Assembly (NCBI RefSeq): GCF_003116815.1
Contig: NZ_QDKQ01000071.1
Coordinates: 220,630-284,629 of the forward strand
DNA: 64,000 nt
Reading direction: 5' to 3'
Source of the DNA: Caulobacter endophyticus
GTDB taxonomy: Bacteria; Pseudomonadota; Alphaproteobacteria; Caulobacterales; Caulobacteraceae
In this document: one piece after another, positions 1 to 8,529 of the stretch
Position numbering within the stretch: the first letter of the stretch is position 1
Layout of the letters: each line of letters starts with the position of its first letter
Translations under genes and position numbers: made by a program
The notes under the pieces: generated by a model
What the model was told of the DNA's origin: nothing
Database searches by the model: none
What the model saw: the letters and a program-made list of their open reading frames with translations, nothing else

Positions 1-1
1 T

Positions 2-1321
2 TCCGAACGCCGGATCTCGCGCCAGCGCGCGCTGTTCCCGGCCCCCGGACAGGCCCGCGCCGACTGGCGGATCATGGCCGACGTGGCTCAAGGCATGGGT
101 TTCGACGGCTTTAGCTGGCCCTCCCAGGCCTCGATCTTCCGCGAGTGGGCCCGCCTGACCGCCTACGAGAACCAGGGCGCGCGCCTGCTCGACCTCTCTG
201 GCCTTGCGGCCATGACCCCCGACGACTACGCCGCTCTCACCCCGATCCAGTGGCCGGTCCGCACCGGCGGCGGGGGCACGCCGCGCCTCTTCGTCGACGG
301 CCGCTTCCAGACCCCGGACGGCCGGGCCCGCATGGTCCCGGTTCGCCCCAAGGGTCCGGCCGACGCGGTCAGCGACGCCTTCCCGATGTCGCTCAACACC
401 GGCCGCATCCGCGACCAGTGGCACACCATGACCCGCACGGGCCTGGCCCCCGACCTGTGCCGCCACGCGCCAGAGCCCTTCGTCGAGATCCACCCGCGCG
501 ACGCCGAGGCCGCCGGGATCAAGGACGGCGCCCTGACTCGCGTCTCCACCGCGCGCGGGGAGGCTGTGGCCCTGGCCAAGGTCACCGACCGCCAGCGGCT
601 GGGCGGGCTGTTCATGCCGATGCACTGGACAGACGCCTTCGCCCCGTCGGGCAAGTCGAACCATCTGATCGCGCCGAACCTGGATCCGACCTCAGGCCAG
701 CCGGAGTTCAAGCACACCCCAGCTCGGGCGCGGCCTTATCGCGAGACCTGGAAGGGCTTCTTCCTGACCCGCGAGATCGTCGCTGCGCCGACCAATCTGG
801 ATCTCGTCTGGCGGCGCATTCCGCAGGACGCCGCCCAACTGCACGAGTTCGCGGGCAGGGGCGACGCCGCCGAGCGCGAGACCTTGCGCAAACGCCTGAC
901 CAAAGGCTTGGCCGGCGAGACCACGGTGTTCGAGGACGTCGGCGCCGGCTCACGTCGCGAGGCCTGGATCGAGGACGGCAGGCTGGTCGCGGTGCTGTTC
1001 CAGACCGCCGCCGGCCGCCTGCCGCCGCGCGACTGGCTGGCCGACCTGTTTGCGCTCGATGCGCTGACCGCCGAGGCTCGCTCGGCCCTGCTGATCGGTC
1101 GTCCGCCCGGCGCGCAGGTCGACAAGGGACCGATGGTCTGCGCCTGCCTGAAGGTGGGCGCAAAGGCGGTCGACGCCGCCATCGCCGCCGGGGCCGCCAC
1201 CGCCGATGCGGTCGGTGCGGCTACGGGCGCCGGAACCAACTGCGGCTCGTGCCGTCCGGAGATCGCCCGGATGATCGCGGCCGCTTCGCTCAAGGCCAAG
1301 GAGACCGCCGATGTCGCATGA
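2..1321 (+). CDS. nasA: Assimilatory nitrate reductase, catalytic subunit, C-terminal part (5' truncated by window)
   Basis: The reading frame is open from base 2, so the gene begins before the window; 439 residues are visible. It carries the molybdopterin-dinucleotide-binding domain typical of the C-terminus of bis-MGD oxidoreductases (SLNTGRIRDQWHTMTRTG, then a domain with a MPMHW segment) and ends with a BFD-like [2Fe-2S] domain whose four cysteines are visible as CAC and CGSC. This C-terminal BFD domain is known from cytoplasmic assimilatory nitrate reductases (NasA/NasC), which reduce nitrate to nitrite. The 3' end overlaps cobA by 11 bases. The upstream portion and the N-terminal iron-sulfur domain cannot be seen. 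Confidence 0.9.
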   Translation, partial: SERRISRQRALFPAPGQARADWRIMADVAQGMGFDGFSWPSQASIFREWARLTAYENQGARLLDLSGLAAMTPDDYAALTPIQWPVRTGGGGTPRLFVDGRFQTPDGRARMVPVRPKGPADAVSDAFPMSLNTGRIRDQWHTMTRTGLAPDLCRHAPEPFVEIHPRDAEAAGIKDGALTRVSTARGEAVALAKVTDRQRLGGLFMPMHWTDAFAPSGKSNHLIAPNLDPTSGQPEFKHTPARARPYRETWKGFFLTREIVAAPTNLDLVWRRIPQDAAQLHEFAGRGDAAERETLRKRLTKGLAGETTVFEDVGAGSRREAWIEDGRLVAVLFQTAAGRLPPRDWLADLFALDALTAEARSALLIGRPPGAQVDKGPMVCACLKVGAKAVDAAIAAGAATADAVGAATGAGTNCGSCRPEIARMIAAASLKAKETADVA

Positions 1322-2099
1322 CGCTGCTGCTCTGGGAGACGTCCTGCTGGTCGGCGCCGGTCCTGGCCCGGTCGACCTGATGACCCTGCGCGCCGCCCGC
1401 GCGGTCGAGAGCGCCCAGGCGCTGCTCTATGACGCCCTGGTTTCGGACGAGGCGATCGCCCTGGCCCCGGCCGGCTGCGTGCGCATCCTCACCGGCAAGC
1501 GCTCTGGCCGTCCCAGCATGAAGCAGGAGGCGATCAACCGCCTGATGCTGCGTCTGGCTCGCCGCGGCCTGCGGGTGGTGCGGCTGAAGGGCGGCGATCC
1601 CTCGGTGTTCGGCCGGGTGGGCGAAGAGGCCGAGTTTCTCCGGGCGCATGGCGTGTGCGTCGAGGTGGTGCCCGGCGTCACCGCCGCCAGCGCCGCCGCC
1701 GCCCAGTTCAACTTTCCGCTCACTCATCGTGGCGAGGCCCGGCGGGTGATCTTCACCACGGCCCGCGTTGGCAGCGGCGACGTCATCGAGGACTGGGCCG
1801 CCGCGTCGGATCCGGAAGCCACGGTCGCCGTCTACATGGGCGGAGAGGCGGCTGCCGAGCTTGGTCGTCGCCTGATCGCCGCCGGTCGCGAGCCGAGCAC
1901 GCCGGCCCTGGTGGTGGAGCGGGCCGGCGATCCGGCCGCCGCCTTGCGCACTGGCCGCCTCGACGACCTGCCGCGCCTGCTGGCGGGCGGAACCGGCGGA
2001 CCGGTCCTGATCGTCATCGGCGCGGTGGCTCGCCGCGCCCAGGACCTGCGCTGGACGCCGGAACTGTCGGAGATCGAGGCCGCCGCCCGACGGGCTTGA
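1311..2099 (+). CDS. cobA: Uroporphyrinogen-III C-methyltransferase
   Basis: 262 residues, the usual length for a stand-alone SUMT. It methylates uroporphyrinogen III twice with SAM to give precorrin-2, the precursor of siroheme (and of cobalamin). Visible motifs are the N-terminal VGAGPGPVDLMTLRA loop, LKGGDPSVFGRVGEEA, and VVPGVTAASAAAA. The ATG lies inside the end of the nitrate reductase gene, so the two are translationally coupled. This fits supply of siroheme to the nitrite reductase of the same assimilation pathway. It ends 4 bases before the convergent opgH stop. Confidence 0.95.
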   Translation: MSHDAAALGDVLLVGAGPGPVDLMTLRAARAVESAQALLYDALVSDEAIALAPAGCVRILTGKRSGRPSMKQEAINRLMLRLARRGLRVVRLKGGDPSVFGRVGEEAEFLRAHGVCVEVVPGVTAASAAAAQFNFPLTHRGEARRVIFTTARVGSGDVIEDWAAASDPEATVAVYMGGEAAAELGRRLIAAGREPSTPALVVERAGDPAAALRTGRLDDLPRLLAGGTGGPVLIVIGAVARRAQDLRWTPELSEIEAAARRA

Positions 2100-2103
2100 G
2101 GCT

Positions 2104-4011
2104 TCAGGCCGTCGCCATCGCCGTCGCGCCGTCTTCCTCCCCACGCACCCGAAGCTGCGGCCCGGCCGGCCGGCCATAGGCCTCGCGCAGCAGGCGCGAG
2201 GGCGAAAGCTCGCACGGCGCCGTCAGAAGGCCACGCCGGCGCAAGGCCAGGCCCCAACGGGCGCTGCCGGTAAGCACCGAGGCGGCCGGGGCGATGATCA
2301 GGCCGATGGCGGCCGGCAGGATCCAGACGCCCAGCGTCGGCCCGGCCAGGGCGGCGCAGGCCAGCAGCACGCAGCCTGCGACGATCTCGGGCGCATGGCG
2401 CTTTAGGGCTTCGCGCCACAGCGTTCCCTCGGCCTCGCGGCGCTGAGCCGCCCAGCCGGAGTCGCGGCCCGCCAGGATGTCGACCAGGCAGCGGGCGTGG
2501 CCGAACAGGATAGCCGGCGCCGTCAGGGTCGAGTGCAGGGTCTCCACCGCCACCGAGACCAGCAGCGGCCCGACGCCGCCGAAGCCCTCGGCCTTGCCCT
2601 CCTTGCAGGTCAGGATTACGGCCAGCAGCTTGGGCGCGAACAGGAAGCCCAGCGAGACGGCAAAGGCCGCCGCCGCACCCTCGACCAGGAAGAGTTCGGC
2701 CCGCGCGCCGCCCAGAACGGGGAAGGCGGCCAGCATGGCGCTGAGCACGACCAGCAGCAGCCACACCGGGGCCAGCGCATAGGCCAGGGCCCCGCGCAGC
2801 AGGTGCAGGCGGCTGACCGGGTGCAGGCCCTTCACGCCCAGGATGCCCAGATGCTGCAGGTTGCCCTGGCTCCAGCGGCGGTCGCGCACCAGCATGTCCG
2901 AGAGGGTGGGCGGGGCTTCCTCGTGCACGTCCTCCAGCGACGGCGCCATGCGCACGGCCCAGCCGCCGCGCCGCATCAGGGCGGCCTCGACGAAGTCGTG
3001 GCTGAGGATCGCGCCGCCGAACGGCGCCTTGCCCGGCAGGTGCGGCAGGCCGCAGCACTCGGCGAAGGCCTTGGTGCGGATCATGGCGTTGTGGCCGAAA
3101 TAGTTGGCCTCGGCGCCGCTCCACCAGGCCAGGGCCCAGGTGGCCAGGGGGCCGTAGACCCAGCTGGCGAACTGCTCGGCGCGGCCGAACAGCGTGGTGC
3201 GGCCAACGATCGTGGTGCCCGCCTGCAGCACGCCCAGAGCAGCGTCGGTTTCCATCGCCCCGGCCATGCGGCGCAGCGACTTGGCGCTGATCAGGCTGTC
3301 GGCGTCCAGCACCGCCATGCATTCGTAGGCCCCGCCGAAGCGGCGCACCCATTCGGCCAGGTTGCCGGTCTTGCGGTCGGTGTTCTGCTCGCGGCGGCGG
3401 TAGTAGAGACGGGTAGGCGAGGGGCCCGAGCGCGCGGCGATCACGGCAAGGCGCTCGGCCTCGGCGATGTCGGGATCGCGTGTGTCGCTCAGCACGAAGA
3501 CGTCGAAGGTCGACGACAGGCGCTCGCGATCGAGATCGGCGCGCATGGCCTCGATCCGCGCGAATACGGCGGCGACGTCCTCGTTGTAGATGGGCGCCAG
3601 CAGGGCGACCTTCTTGCGCAGGTGCGGCGGCGGATCGTCCAGCCGTCGCTCCCAGGTGTAGGGGTTCAGCGCGAGCTGGAAGCCGCCCAGGGCCGCGGCG
3701 CAGGAAAAGCCGGTCCACGCCAGCAGCACGGCCACGAGCAGGGCGTCGATCCATTCGAGCAGGGTGACGCCGCCGGCCGTGAAGGCGTCCAGCATCGTGG
3801 TCAGGCCGAAGGCGAAGGCCAGGATCGTGAAGGCGCCCAGGCCCAGCCGCCGGCGCTGGCGAGAACGGGCCAGGCGACGCCAGCCGACGTCCGGCGCCGA
3901 CAGCTCGCGAACGGGCATGTCCAGCGCGGATTCGGCGGGAAGCCAGGCCGCCGGCGGCGCCTTATCGGAAGCGTTGCAAGGCGGAAGCCGGTCGGCGAGG
4001 CGTATGTCCAT
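2104..4011 (-). CDS. opgH: Glucans biosynthesis glucosyltransferase H
   Basis: 635 residues from the ATG at 4011, chosen because AAAGGA lies just upstream; a longer frame runs upstream without homology. It is an inner-membrane GT2 glycosyltransferase that builds the beta-1,2 backbone of osmoregulated periplasmic glucans. Residues 58-80 and 89-109 look like membrane segments, followed by a cytosolic catalytic domain with DAD (236-238), HDF (338-340) and the DRRWSQGN motif near 377-384, then further hydrophobic segments from about 400. No opgG or opgD neighbour is in the window. OpgH has been reported as essential for cell shape in Caulobacter; that is from the literature, not shown here. Confidence 0.93.
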   Translation of the reverse strand: MDIRLADRLPPCNASDKAPPAAWLPAESALDMPVRELSAPDVGWRRLARSRQRRRLGLGAFTILAFAFGLTTMLDAFTAGGVTLLEWIDALLVAVLLAWTGFSCAAALGGFQLALNPYTWERRLDDPPPHLRKKVALLAPIYNEDVAAVFARIEAMRADLDRERLSSTFDVFVLSDTRDPDIAEAERLAVIAARSGPSPTRLYYRRREQNTDRKTGNLAEWVRRFGGAYECMAVLDADSLISAKSLRRMAGAMETDAALGVLQAGTTIVGRTTLFGRAEQFASWVYGPLATWALAWWSGAEANYFGHNAMIRTKAFAECCGLPHLPGKAPFGGAILSHDFVEAALMRRGGWAVRMAPSLEDVHEEAPPTLSDMLVRDRRWSQGNLQHLGILGVKGLHPVSRLHLLRGALAYALAPVWLLLVVLSAMLAAFPVLGGARAELFLVEGAAAAFAVSLGFLFAPKLLAVILTCKEGKAEGFGGVGPLLVSVAVETLHSTLTAPAILFGHARCLVDILAGRDSGWAAQRREAEGTLWREALKRHAPEIVAGCVLLACAALAGPTLGVWILPAAIGLIIAPAASVLTGSARWGLALRRRGLLTAPCELSPSRLLREAYGRPAGPQLRVRGEEDGATAMATA

Positions 4012-4116
4012 CAAGGGTCCTTTCGCGCGAAGAACCCTCACGGCGACGATCAGTTGCGATGCGAAGGAAATATAACCATGGTCAAGTTTGCAGGACCGTG
4101 GCCGCGCGTATGTACT

Positions 4117-4140
4117 GCTGAATAACTTCGCATATTCAGC
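4117..4140. promoter_or_regulatory. Inverted repeat between metC stop and opgH start
   Basis: GCTGAATA and TATTCAGC form a perfect 8-base inverted repeat around an 8-base centre. It sits in the 239-base gap 4012-4250, about 105 bases upstream of opgH on its coding strand. It could be an operator for opgH or a weak stem after the upstream cystathionine lyase gene; there is no U-run. Nothing else recognisable is in the gap except an AT-rich stretch near 4064-4090. Confidence 0.4.
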
Positions 4141-4250
4141 CGTTTGGGCATAATCTGGCCCCGCTTGCGGCGAGGGTGTGGCGCCATGTTGCGGTGCGGA
4201 AACAGTCGGGTCCGCGAGCCGCAACCCCCGCCTGGTCGCAACGTCGGCGA

Positions 4251-5405
4251 TCAGGCCGCCGCCAGGGCCCTGAAACCGCGCTCCAGGTCGCCGATCAGGT
4301 CGATCGGATCCTCCAGCCCGATGTGCAGGCGCAGCAGGGGACCTTCGAAGTTGACCGGTGTGCTGCGGCTCTTCAGCTGCGGATCGCAGTGGATCGCCAG
4401 GCTCTCGAAGCCGCCCCATGAGAAGCCGAGGCCGAACAGGGTGAGCGCGTCGAGGAAGGCGTGCACCGAGCGCTGGGTCGTGGGTTTCAGGACTACGCCG
4501 AACAGGCCGCAGGCGCCGGAGAAGTCGCGCTTCCAGATCGCGTGGCCGGGGTCGTCGGGCAGGGCGGGGTGCAGCACGCGGGCGACCTCGGGCCGCTGCT
4601 CCAGCCAGCGGGCCACCGCCAGGCCGTTGGCCTCGTGGCGCGGCATCCGGGTGGCGAGGGTCCGCAGGCCGCGCAGCATGGTGTAGGCGTCGTCGGGCGA
4701 GACCGACCAGCCCACGTCCCACATGGCGTTGCCCAGCTCGTCGCCGATCACCGGGTCCATGGTGGTGGCGCTGCCCATGAAGCAGTCCGAATGGCCGCCG
4801 ACATATTTGGTCAGGGCCTGGACGCTGATGGTCACGCCGTGCGCCAGCGGCTTGAACAGCAGGCCCGCGCCCCAGGTGTTGTCGATCAGGGTGAGGATGC
4901 CGCGCGCCTTGGCGGCCGCGGCGATGGCCGGCACGTCCTGCATCTCGAAGGTCAGCGAGCCCGGCGCTTCAAGCAGGATCAGCCGGGTGTTGGGCTGGGC
5001 GAGGGCCAGCAGGGCGTCGGCGTCGAGGGCGGGGTCGTAGTAGCGGGTGGTGACGCCGAAGCGGGTGAGGAAGCGGTCGCAGAAGCGGCGCGTGGGCTTG
5101 TAGGCGCTGTCGACCACCAGCACGTCGTCGCCGGCCTTGAGCACCGCCATCATCGCCCCGGTGATCGCCGCCAGGCCCGAGGGATAGAGCGTGACGTCCG
5201 GCGAGCCTTCCAGCTCGGCCAGGGCCGCCTGCAGCGCGGCCGGCGAGGACAGGCCGGTGATGCCGTAGGTCAGCTGGCTGTCGTCGTACAGCGAGGCGGC
5301 GCTGGGCATCAGCACGGTCGAGCCGCGCTGGATCGGCGGATTGACGGTTCGCGCCAGCGACGGGGCCTGCAGGCCCGAGCGGATCAGGCGGGTCTTTTCG
5401 TCCAT
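4251..5405 (-). CDS. metC: Cystathionine beta-lyase (Cys/Met metabolism PLP enzyme)
   Basis: 384 residues from the ATG at 5405; the in-frame extension upstream has no family similarity. Fold type I PLP enzyme that cleaves cystathionine to homocysteine, pyruvate and ammonia in methionine synthesis. The PLP-binding lysine is K200 in SVQALTKYVGGHSD, with the cofactor-pairing aspartate in LIDNTW (D175). The C-terminal FSWGGFESLA segment is characteristic of MetC-type beta-lyases rather than gamma-synthases. It is divergent from the secreted protein gene at 5562. Other sulfur amino-acid genes (sseA, cysteine synthase) lie 4-6 kb away. Confidence 0.9.
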   Translation of the reverse strand: MDEKTRLIRSGLQAPSLARTVNPPIQRGSTVLMPSAASLYDDSQLTYGITGLSSPAALQAALAELEGSPDVTLYPSGLAAITGAMMAVLKAGDDVLVVDSAYKPTRRFCDRFLTRFGVTTRYYDPALDADALLALAQPNTRLILLEAPGSLTFEMQDVPAIAAAAKARGILTLIDNTWGAGLLFKPLAHGVTISVQALTKYVGGHSDCFMGSATTMDPVIGDELGNAMWDVGWSVSPDDAYTMLRGLRTLATRMPRHEANGLAVARWLEQRPEVARVLHPALPDDPGHAIWKRDFSGACGLFGVVLKPTTQRSVHAFLDALTLFGLGFSWGGFESLAIHCDPQLKSRSTPVNFEGPLLRLHIGLEDPIDLIGDLERGFRALAAA

Positions 5406-5561
5406 GGCGGCGGGGACTCGTGCGTACGGATGGAACCTGTCGTTTAAGGGCGGCGGCGCTCCCGGTTCAAGGACTGGATCAACGTCATGGCGAGCGGGGC
5501 GGGGAATCTGCCATTCAGGGCGGCGCGCGTCGGCGGGGGCCGGCGTCTTCGGGGAATTCAC

Positions 5562-6107
5562 ATGCGACTTCGATCCATGCTCGCGGCGGTCTTGTGCCTG
5601 GCCCAGGCGCCGCTGCTCGCCGCCGGCGGCGCCCATGCGGCCGAGGATCCGCCGCCGACCCCGCCGCCAGTCGAGGTGGAGGCGCTGGCTGGCTGCTGGA
5701 AAGGCCAGGGAACAGTGATGGGCAAGCCGGTGACGATCGCCCTGAAGGCTGCGCCGATCGTCGGGGGCGCGATGATGCTGGTCCAGGCCGACAGCGCCGC
5801 CAAGGCCGATCCGACCGACGCCTATGCCGCCCACCTGCTGCTGGGCGGGCGCAAGACCAAGGCGGGCGAACCCGCCGCCATCGTGGGCCTCTGGGCCGAC
5901 AGCTTCGGCGGCGACGGCGCCTCGCAGGGAGCGGGCAAGGTGACGGCGGACGGCTTCGAGGTGACCTATCCGTATGGCGAGACCGCTTTCGTCAATCGCT
6001 GGGTCCGGTCCGGGGAGCATCTGGGCTGGTCCATCGTCATGCGCGGCGCGGGCGGCAAGGAGCAGGGCTTCGCGAGTTATGAGCTGGACCGGGTCGGCTG
6101 CCCGTAG
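5562..6107 (+). CDS. Small secreted protein of unknown function
   Basis: 181 residues from the ATG at 5562, preceded by GGGGA at a suitable distance. The first 27 residues form a clear Sec signal peptide (basic MRLR, hydrophobic core, GAHA-A cleavage site), followed by a proline-rich linker. The mature part starts LAGCWKGQGTVMG and is rich in Gly and beta-type residues, ending with a Cys three residues from the C-terminus; two cysteines could form a disulfide in the periplasm. The overall look resembles lipocalin-like or DUF1579-like beta-barrels, but I do not recognise the family. It is transcribed away from metC. Confidence 0.75.
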   Translation: MRLRSMLAAVLCLAQAPLLAAGGAHAAEDPPPTPPPVEVEALAGCWKGQGTVMGKPVTIALKAAPIVGGAMMLVQADSAAKADPTDAYAAHLLLGGRKTKAGEPAAIVGLWADSFGGDGASQGAGKVTADGFEVTYPYGETAFVNRWVRSGEHLGWSIVMRGAGGKEQGFASYELDRVGCP

Positions 6108-6183
6108 AGGGGGCGTCAGGATGCTCCCTCTGAAGGGGGAGCTGTTGCGGAGCGATCGAGGGGGCTGACCTTATCAGGGACTT

Positions 6184-6232
6184 CCCCCTCCGGCCCTTCG
6201 GGCCACCTCCCCCTTCGGGGGGAGGATCTTTG
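6184..6232. repeat. Palindromic intergenic repeat, copy 1
   Basis: It begins CCCCCTCCGGCCCTTCGGGC and continues into CCTCCCCCTTCGGGGGGAGG and a GATCTT end. Two nested hairpins are visible: GGCCC-TTC-GGGCC and CTCCCCC-TTC-GGGGGGAG. A near-identical copy lies at 6941. It is probably a dispersed Caulobacter repeat. Confidence 0.75.
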
Positions 6233-6281
6233 GGTACAGGCTCGCGCTCTCATGCGGCTTGCCGCTGAGTGGATGGAGAGG

Positions 6282-6354
6282 GCGCGGGGCGTCCGGGCCT
6301 CGCCCGGATGTGTTTGTTCTAAGTACCGTTTCGACGAAGCAGAACGCCCCGCGC
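6282..6354. other. Nested inverted repeat, possible three-way-junction RNA
   Basis: An outer stem of 11 bases (GCGCGGGGCGT at 6282-6292 with ACGCCCCGCGC at 6344-6354) encloses a 7-base hairpin (TCCGGGC-CTC-GCCCGGA, 6292-6308) and a second arm (GTTCT 6316-6320 with AGAAC 6341-6345, tip TTCG-A-CGAA at 6330-6338). The layout is that of a three-way junction. It may be a structured RNA or a complex repeat; no protein frame is convincing. Confidence 0.5.
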
Positions 6355-6768
6355 GATCGTTTGTCCTCAGGCCGGGGCGCGCAGGCCTCTTCCGCCTTTG
6401 ACCCCTTCCCCATGCAGTGCGCCCCGTTTGTTGGCGGCCAGGCGTGCATGGCGGCGCGGACCCTTGGACGGGCGGAAGGCTAAGTCGGCAGCCTCCCGAT
6501 GGATGGGTTTACGTCCCCCATCCTCATTTAAGCCTGGCCCGGCCCTGCTCACGCAGCTCCGGCGGCCCCGCTCGATCGCGTCCACGTCGCCGCTTCGGGC
6601 CGGATCCTTGCGCCCTCTCCCTGCGACGGGACCCAATGATTATGCGGCGGGATTCAGCGCGTCTGATCCAGGCGTTTGAGAAAGTTGCAAGTGGCTGGAT
6701 TGGTTCAGGTCTTTGCGCCGAACGCCGGGGATCCACGCTGCTCTATCCCCGTCTGACCCACCTTCCGT

Positions 6769-6860
6769 AAAATCCCCGCGAAAGCGGGGACCCAGGTGTT
6801 TTCTGAAACGCGCGGCGCTCGACGATAAAAAGCCTAGGTCCCCGCTTTCGCGGGGATTTT
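6769..6860. repeat. REP-like inverted pair
   Basis: Arms 6769-6796 and 6833-6860 are reverse complements over 28 bases with one mismatch, separated by 36 bases. Each arm also contains its own hairpin CCCCGC-GAAA-GCGGGG. This is the arrangement of paired REP/BIME elements. Confidence 0.8.
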
Positions 6861-6940
6861 GCGGGTGGGGTGTGGTCTTGCTCCGAGAGGGCTGCCAGCC
6901 CTGCCCAAGCTGGGGACGGTAATCCTTAGCGCCGACGCTG

Positions 6941-6989
6941 CCCCCTCCGGCCCTTCGGGCTGCCTCCCCCTTCAGGGGAGGATCTTGGG
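6941..6989. repeat. Palindromic intergenic repeat, copy 2
   Basis: Same orientation and nearly the same sequence as the unit at 6184: CCCCCTCCGGCCCTTCGGGC, then a shortened CCTCCCCCTTCAGGGGAGG and GATCTT. It lies about 35 bases past the end of the radical SAM gene on that gene's strand. Confidence 0.75.
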
Positions 6990-7023
6990 AGGCGCCTTCT
7001 TCGTCCTTCGGATCTTGTCGCCG

Positions 7024-8517
7024 CTACTCCGCCGCCGCCGCACCGCGCATGCCGCCCATTATCCGCTGCGCCTGCTCGATCAAGGACCGTCGGCGCTCGG
7101 CGGCCTGGGCGTGCTGGCGTTCGACCTCGGCGAGGTCGGCGGCGCAGTGGGGGCAGTCGGTCTCGTGGGGCCAGACGTACTGGTCGCAGGAGCGGCAGAC
7201 CTTCAGCCGGGGCGGAAGGGCGCCGCCGACGGCGGTGCGCTGGCGGTGGGCGATGTGCACGCGGGCCGGATCGCGGACGGGCAGGGGAACGGCCTGGGCG
7301 CCGGGTATGGCTTCGCGGACCAGGGCGAACTCACCGATGGCGAAGCTGTCGGGCGGGGCGTCCTTGACCTTGGTTACTCGCTCGCGCCAGCCGTGGCGGG
7401 CGAGGTCGAGGACCCGGTGGTGGCAGTAGGGGTTGTTGCCGCGCTTGCCCAGCAGCGACTCCGAGGTCCAGGTGCAGCCGGCCCGGCAGACGTCGGCGTA
7501 ATAGCAGGTGCGGCAGTAGTCGTAGAGCTCCTCGACGTCGCGCACGCGGCCGAAGGCGATCTTTTCGCTGTAGCGCCAGATGTCGGCGAGGCTCATCTCG
7601 CGGACGTTGCCGGCGGCGTAGAGCGAGGTGGCCAGGGACGGGCAGCCCTTGATCGTGCCGTCGGCCTCGATGCCGATGCCGCCCTGGCCGGCCGCGCAGC
7701 CGTTCCAATGGTCGGCCTCGTCGCCCAGGCCCCGCCACATACGCTCGTAGGGGCCGAAATAGCCGACATTGTTGCCGACGATCATCAGGAGCCCCCGCTC
7801 CAGCCCCTCGCGATAGAGCCTGGCCAGGAGCGGCATGACGTCGAGCAGCTGGTAGGGCTGCAGCAGGAGGTCGGGATTGTCGACGGCGTTGCCCATGGCC
7901 ACGGTCAGCTGGATCTGCCAGTGGGTGGCGCCGGCCTCGATGATCCGCTCCATCAGCTCGGGCAGGTGAGCGGCGGTCTCGGCCCCGATCTGCGTGTTGA
8001 CCGAGACGGCCAGGCCCCGGGCCTTGGCGCGCCTCAGGGCGCTGATCGCCTGGTCGTAGGAGCCTGGCACGCCGCGCACCCGGTCGTGCAGGTCGGGCAG
8101 GCCGTCGATCGACACGCCGATGCCCTGCAAGCCGGCATCGGCCGCCTCGTCCAGGCGCTTGTCGGTGAGATTGCGGGCGCCGGTCTGGACGGCGGTGCGG
8201 ATGCCGTGCGAGCGGCTGCGGCGGATCAGCTCGATCCAGTCGCGGCGCAGATAGGCCTCGCCGCCGATCAAGGTCAGCTCGCGCGTGCCCAGGGCGGCCA
8301 GGTGGTCGATCAGTTCCAGCGCCTCGGCCGGGTTCAGCTCGTCGGGACGCGGCCGGCCGGCGCGCGAACCGCAGTGCTGGCACTTGAGATTGCAGGCGAG
8401 GGTGACCTCCCAGACCACGTGGACGGGGGTCAGCTGCTCATAGTCCTCGTCCGTGCGGAAGCGGACGGACTTGCCTTCCGGGCTGGTCCGAACGGCGGGC
8501 GGCAAGGTGTCGGTCAT
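7024..8517 (-). CDS. Radical SAM/SPASM peptide maturase-like enzyme with C-terminal zinc ribbon
   Basis: 497 residues. The radical SAM cluster motif CxxxCxxC is C42, C46, C49 (ACNLKCQHC), with the SAM-binding GGE at 85-87. The SPASM region carries C274, C292, C335, C338, C344, C348 and C365, enough for auxiliary [4Fe-4S] clusters. After a linker, C441/C444 and C455/C458 form a zinc-ribbon-like CxxC pair. SPASM enzymes of this layout usually modify ribosomal peptides. Two tandem 57-58 residue paralogous peptides lie immediately upstream on the same strand, separated by an 87-base leader with a strong hairpin. GGGGGA precedes the ATG. I recall an NCBI family described as GDL-motif peptide-associated rSAM/SPASM maturase, which would fit; this is from memory and unchecked. 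Confidence 0.88.
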   Translation of the reverse strand: MTDTLPPAVRTSPEGKSVRFRTDEDYEQLTPVHVVWEVTLACNLKCQHCGSRAGRPRPDELNPAEALELIDHLAALGTRELTLIGGEAYLRRDWIELIRRSRSHGIRTAVQTGARNLTDKRLDEAADAGLQGIGVSIDGLPDLHDRVRGVPGSYDQAISALRRAKARGLAVSVNTQIGAETAAHLPELMERIIEAGATHWQIQLTVAMGNAVDNPDLLLQPYQLLDVMPLLARLYREGLERGLLMIVGNNVGYFGPYERMWRGLGDEADHWNGCAAGQGGIGIEADGTIKGCPSLATSLYAAGNVREMSLADIWRYSEKIAFGRVRDVEELYDYCRTCYYADVCRAGCTWTSESLLGKRGNNPYCHHRVLDLARHGWRERVTKVKDAPPDSFAIGEFALVREAIPGAQAVPLPVRDPARVHIAHRQRTAVGGALPPRLKVCRSCDQYVWPHETDCPHCAADLAEVERQHAQAAERRRSLIEQAQRIMGGMRGAAAAE

Positions 8518-8529
8518 GCGCGCTTTTCC

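Larger units (their letters stand above)
6108..7023. other. Gene-free stretch, mosaic of palindromic repeats
   Basis: 916 bases with no convincing protein gene: short frames on both strands lack start signals and overlap palindromes. It contains two direct copies of a pyrimidine-rich palindromic unit (6184-6232 and 6941-6989), an inverted relative at about 6120-6170, a nested three-stem element (6282-6354), and a long inverted pair (6769-6860). Each is listed separately. Caulobacter intergenic repeats of this general style are known. Confidence 0.7.

Noticed and set aside
1832..3754. Very long open frame antisense to cobA and out of frame with opgH
   Set aside because: Overlaps two well-supported genes in other frames, is extremely Arg/Ala/Gly-rich and has no recognisable domain; it is a shadow caused by high GC.
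5406..5561. SAM-responsive riboswitch upstream of metC
   Set aside because: I looked for conserved stems and found none; the region is short and mostly GC-rich with no recognisable pattern.
6174..6449. 91-residue frame in the repeat mosaic
   Set aside because: It runs across palindromic repeats, its C-terminal half translates repeat units, and no start signal is evident.
6769..6860. CRISPR-like repeats
   Set aside because: The arms are inverted, not direct, occur only twice and have no spacer series or cas genes.
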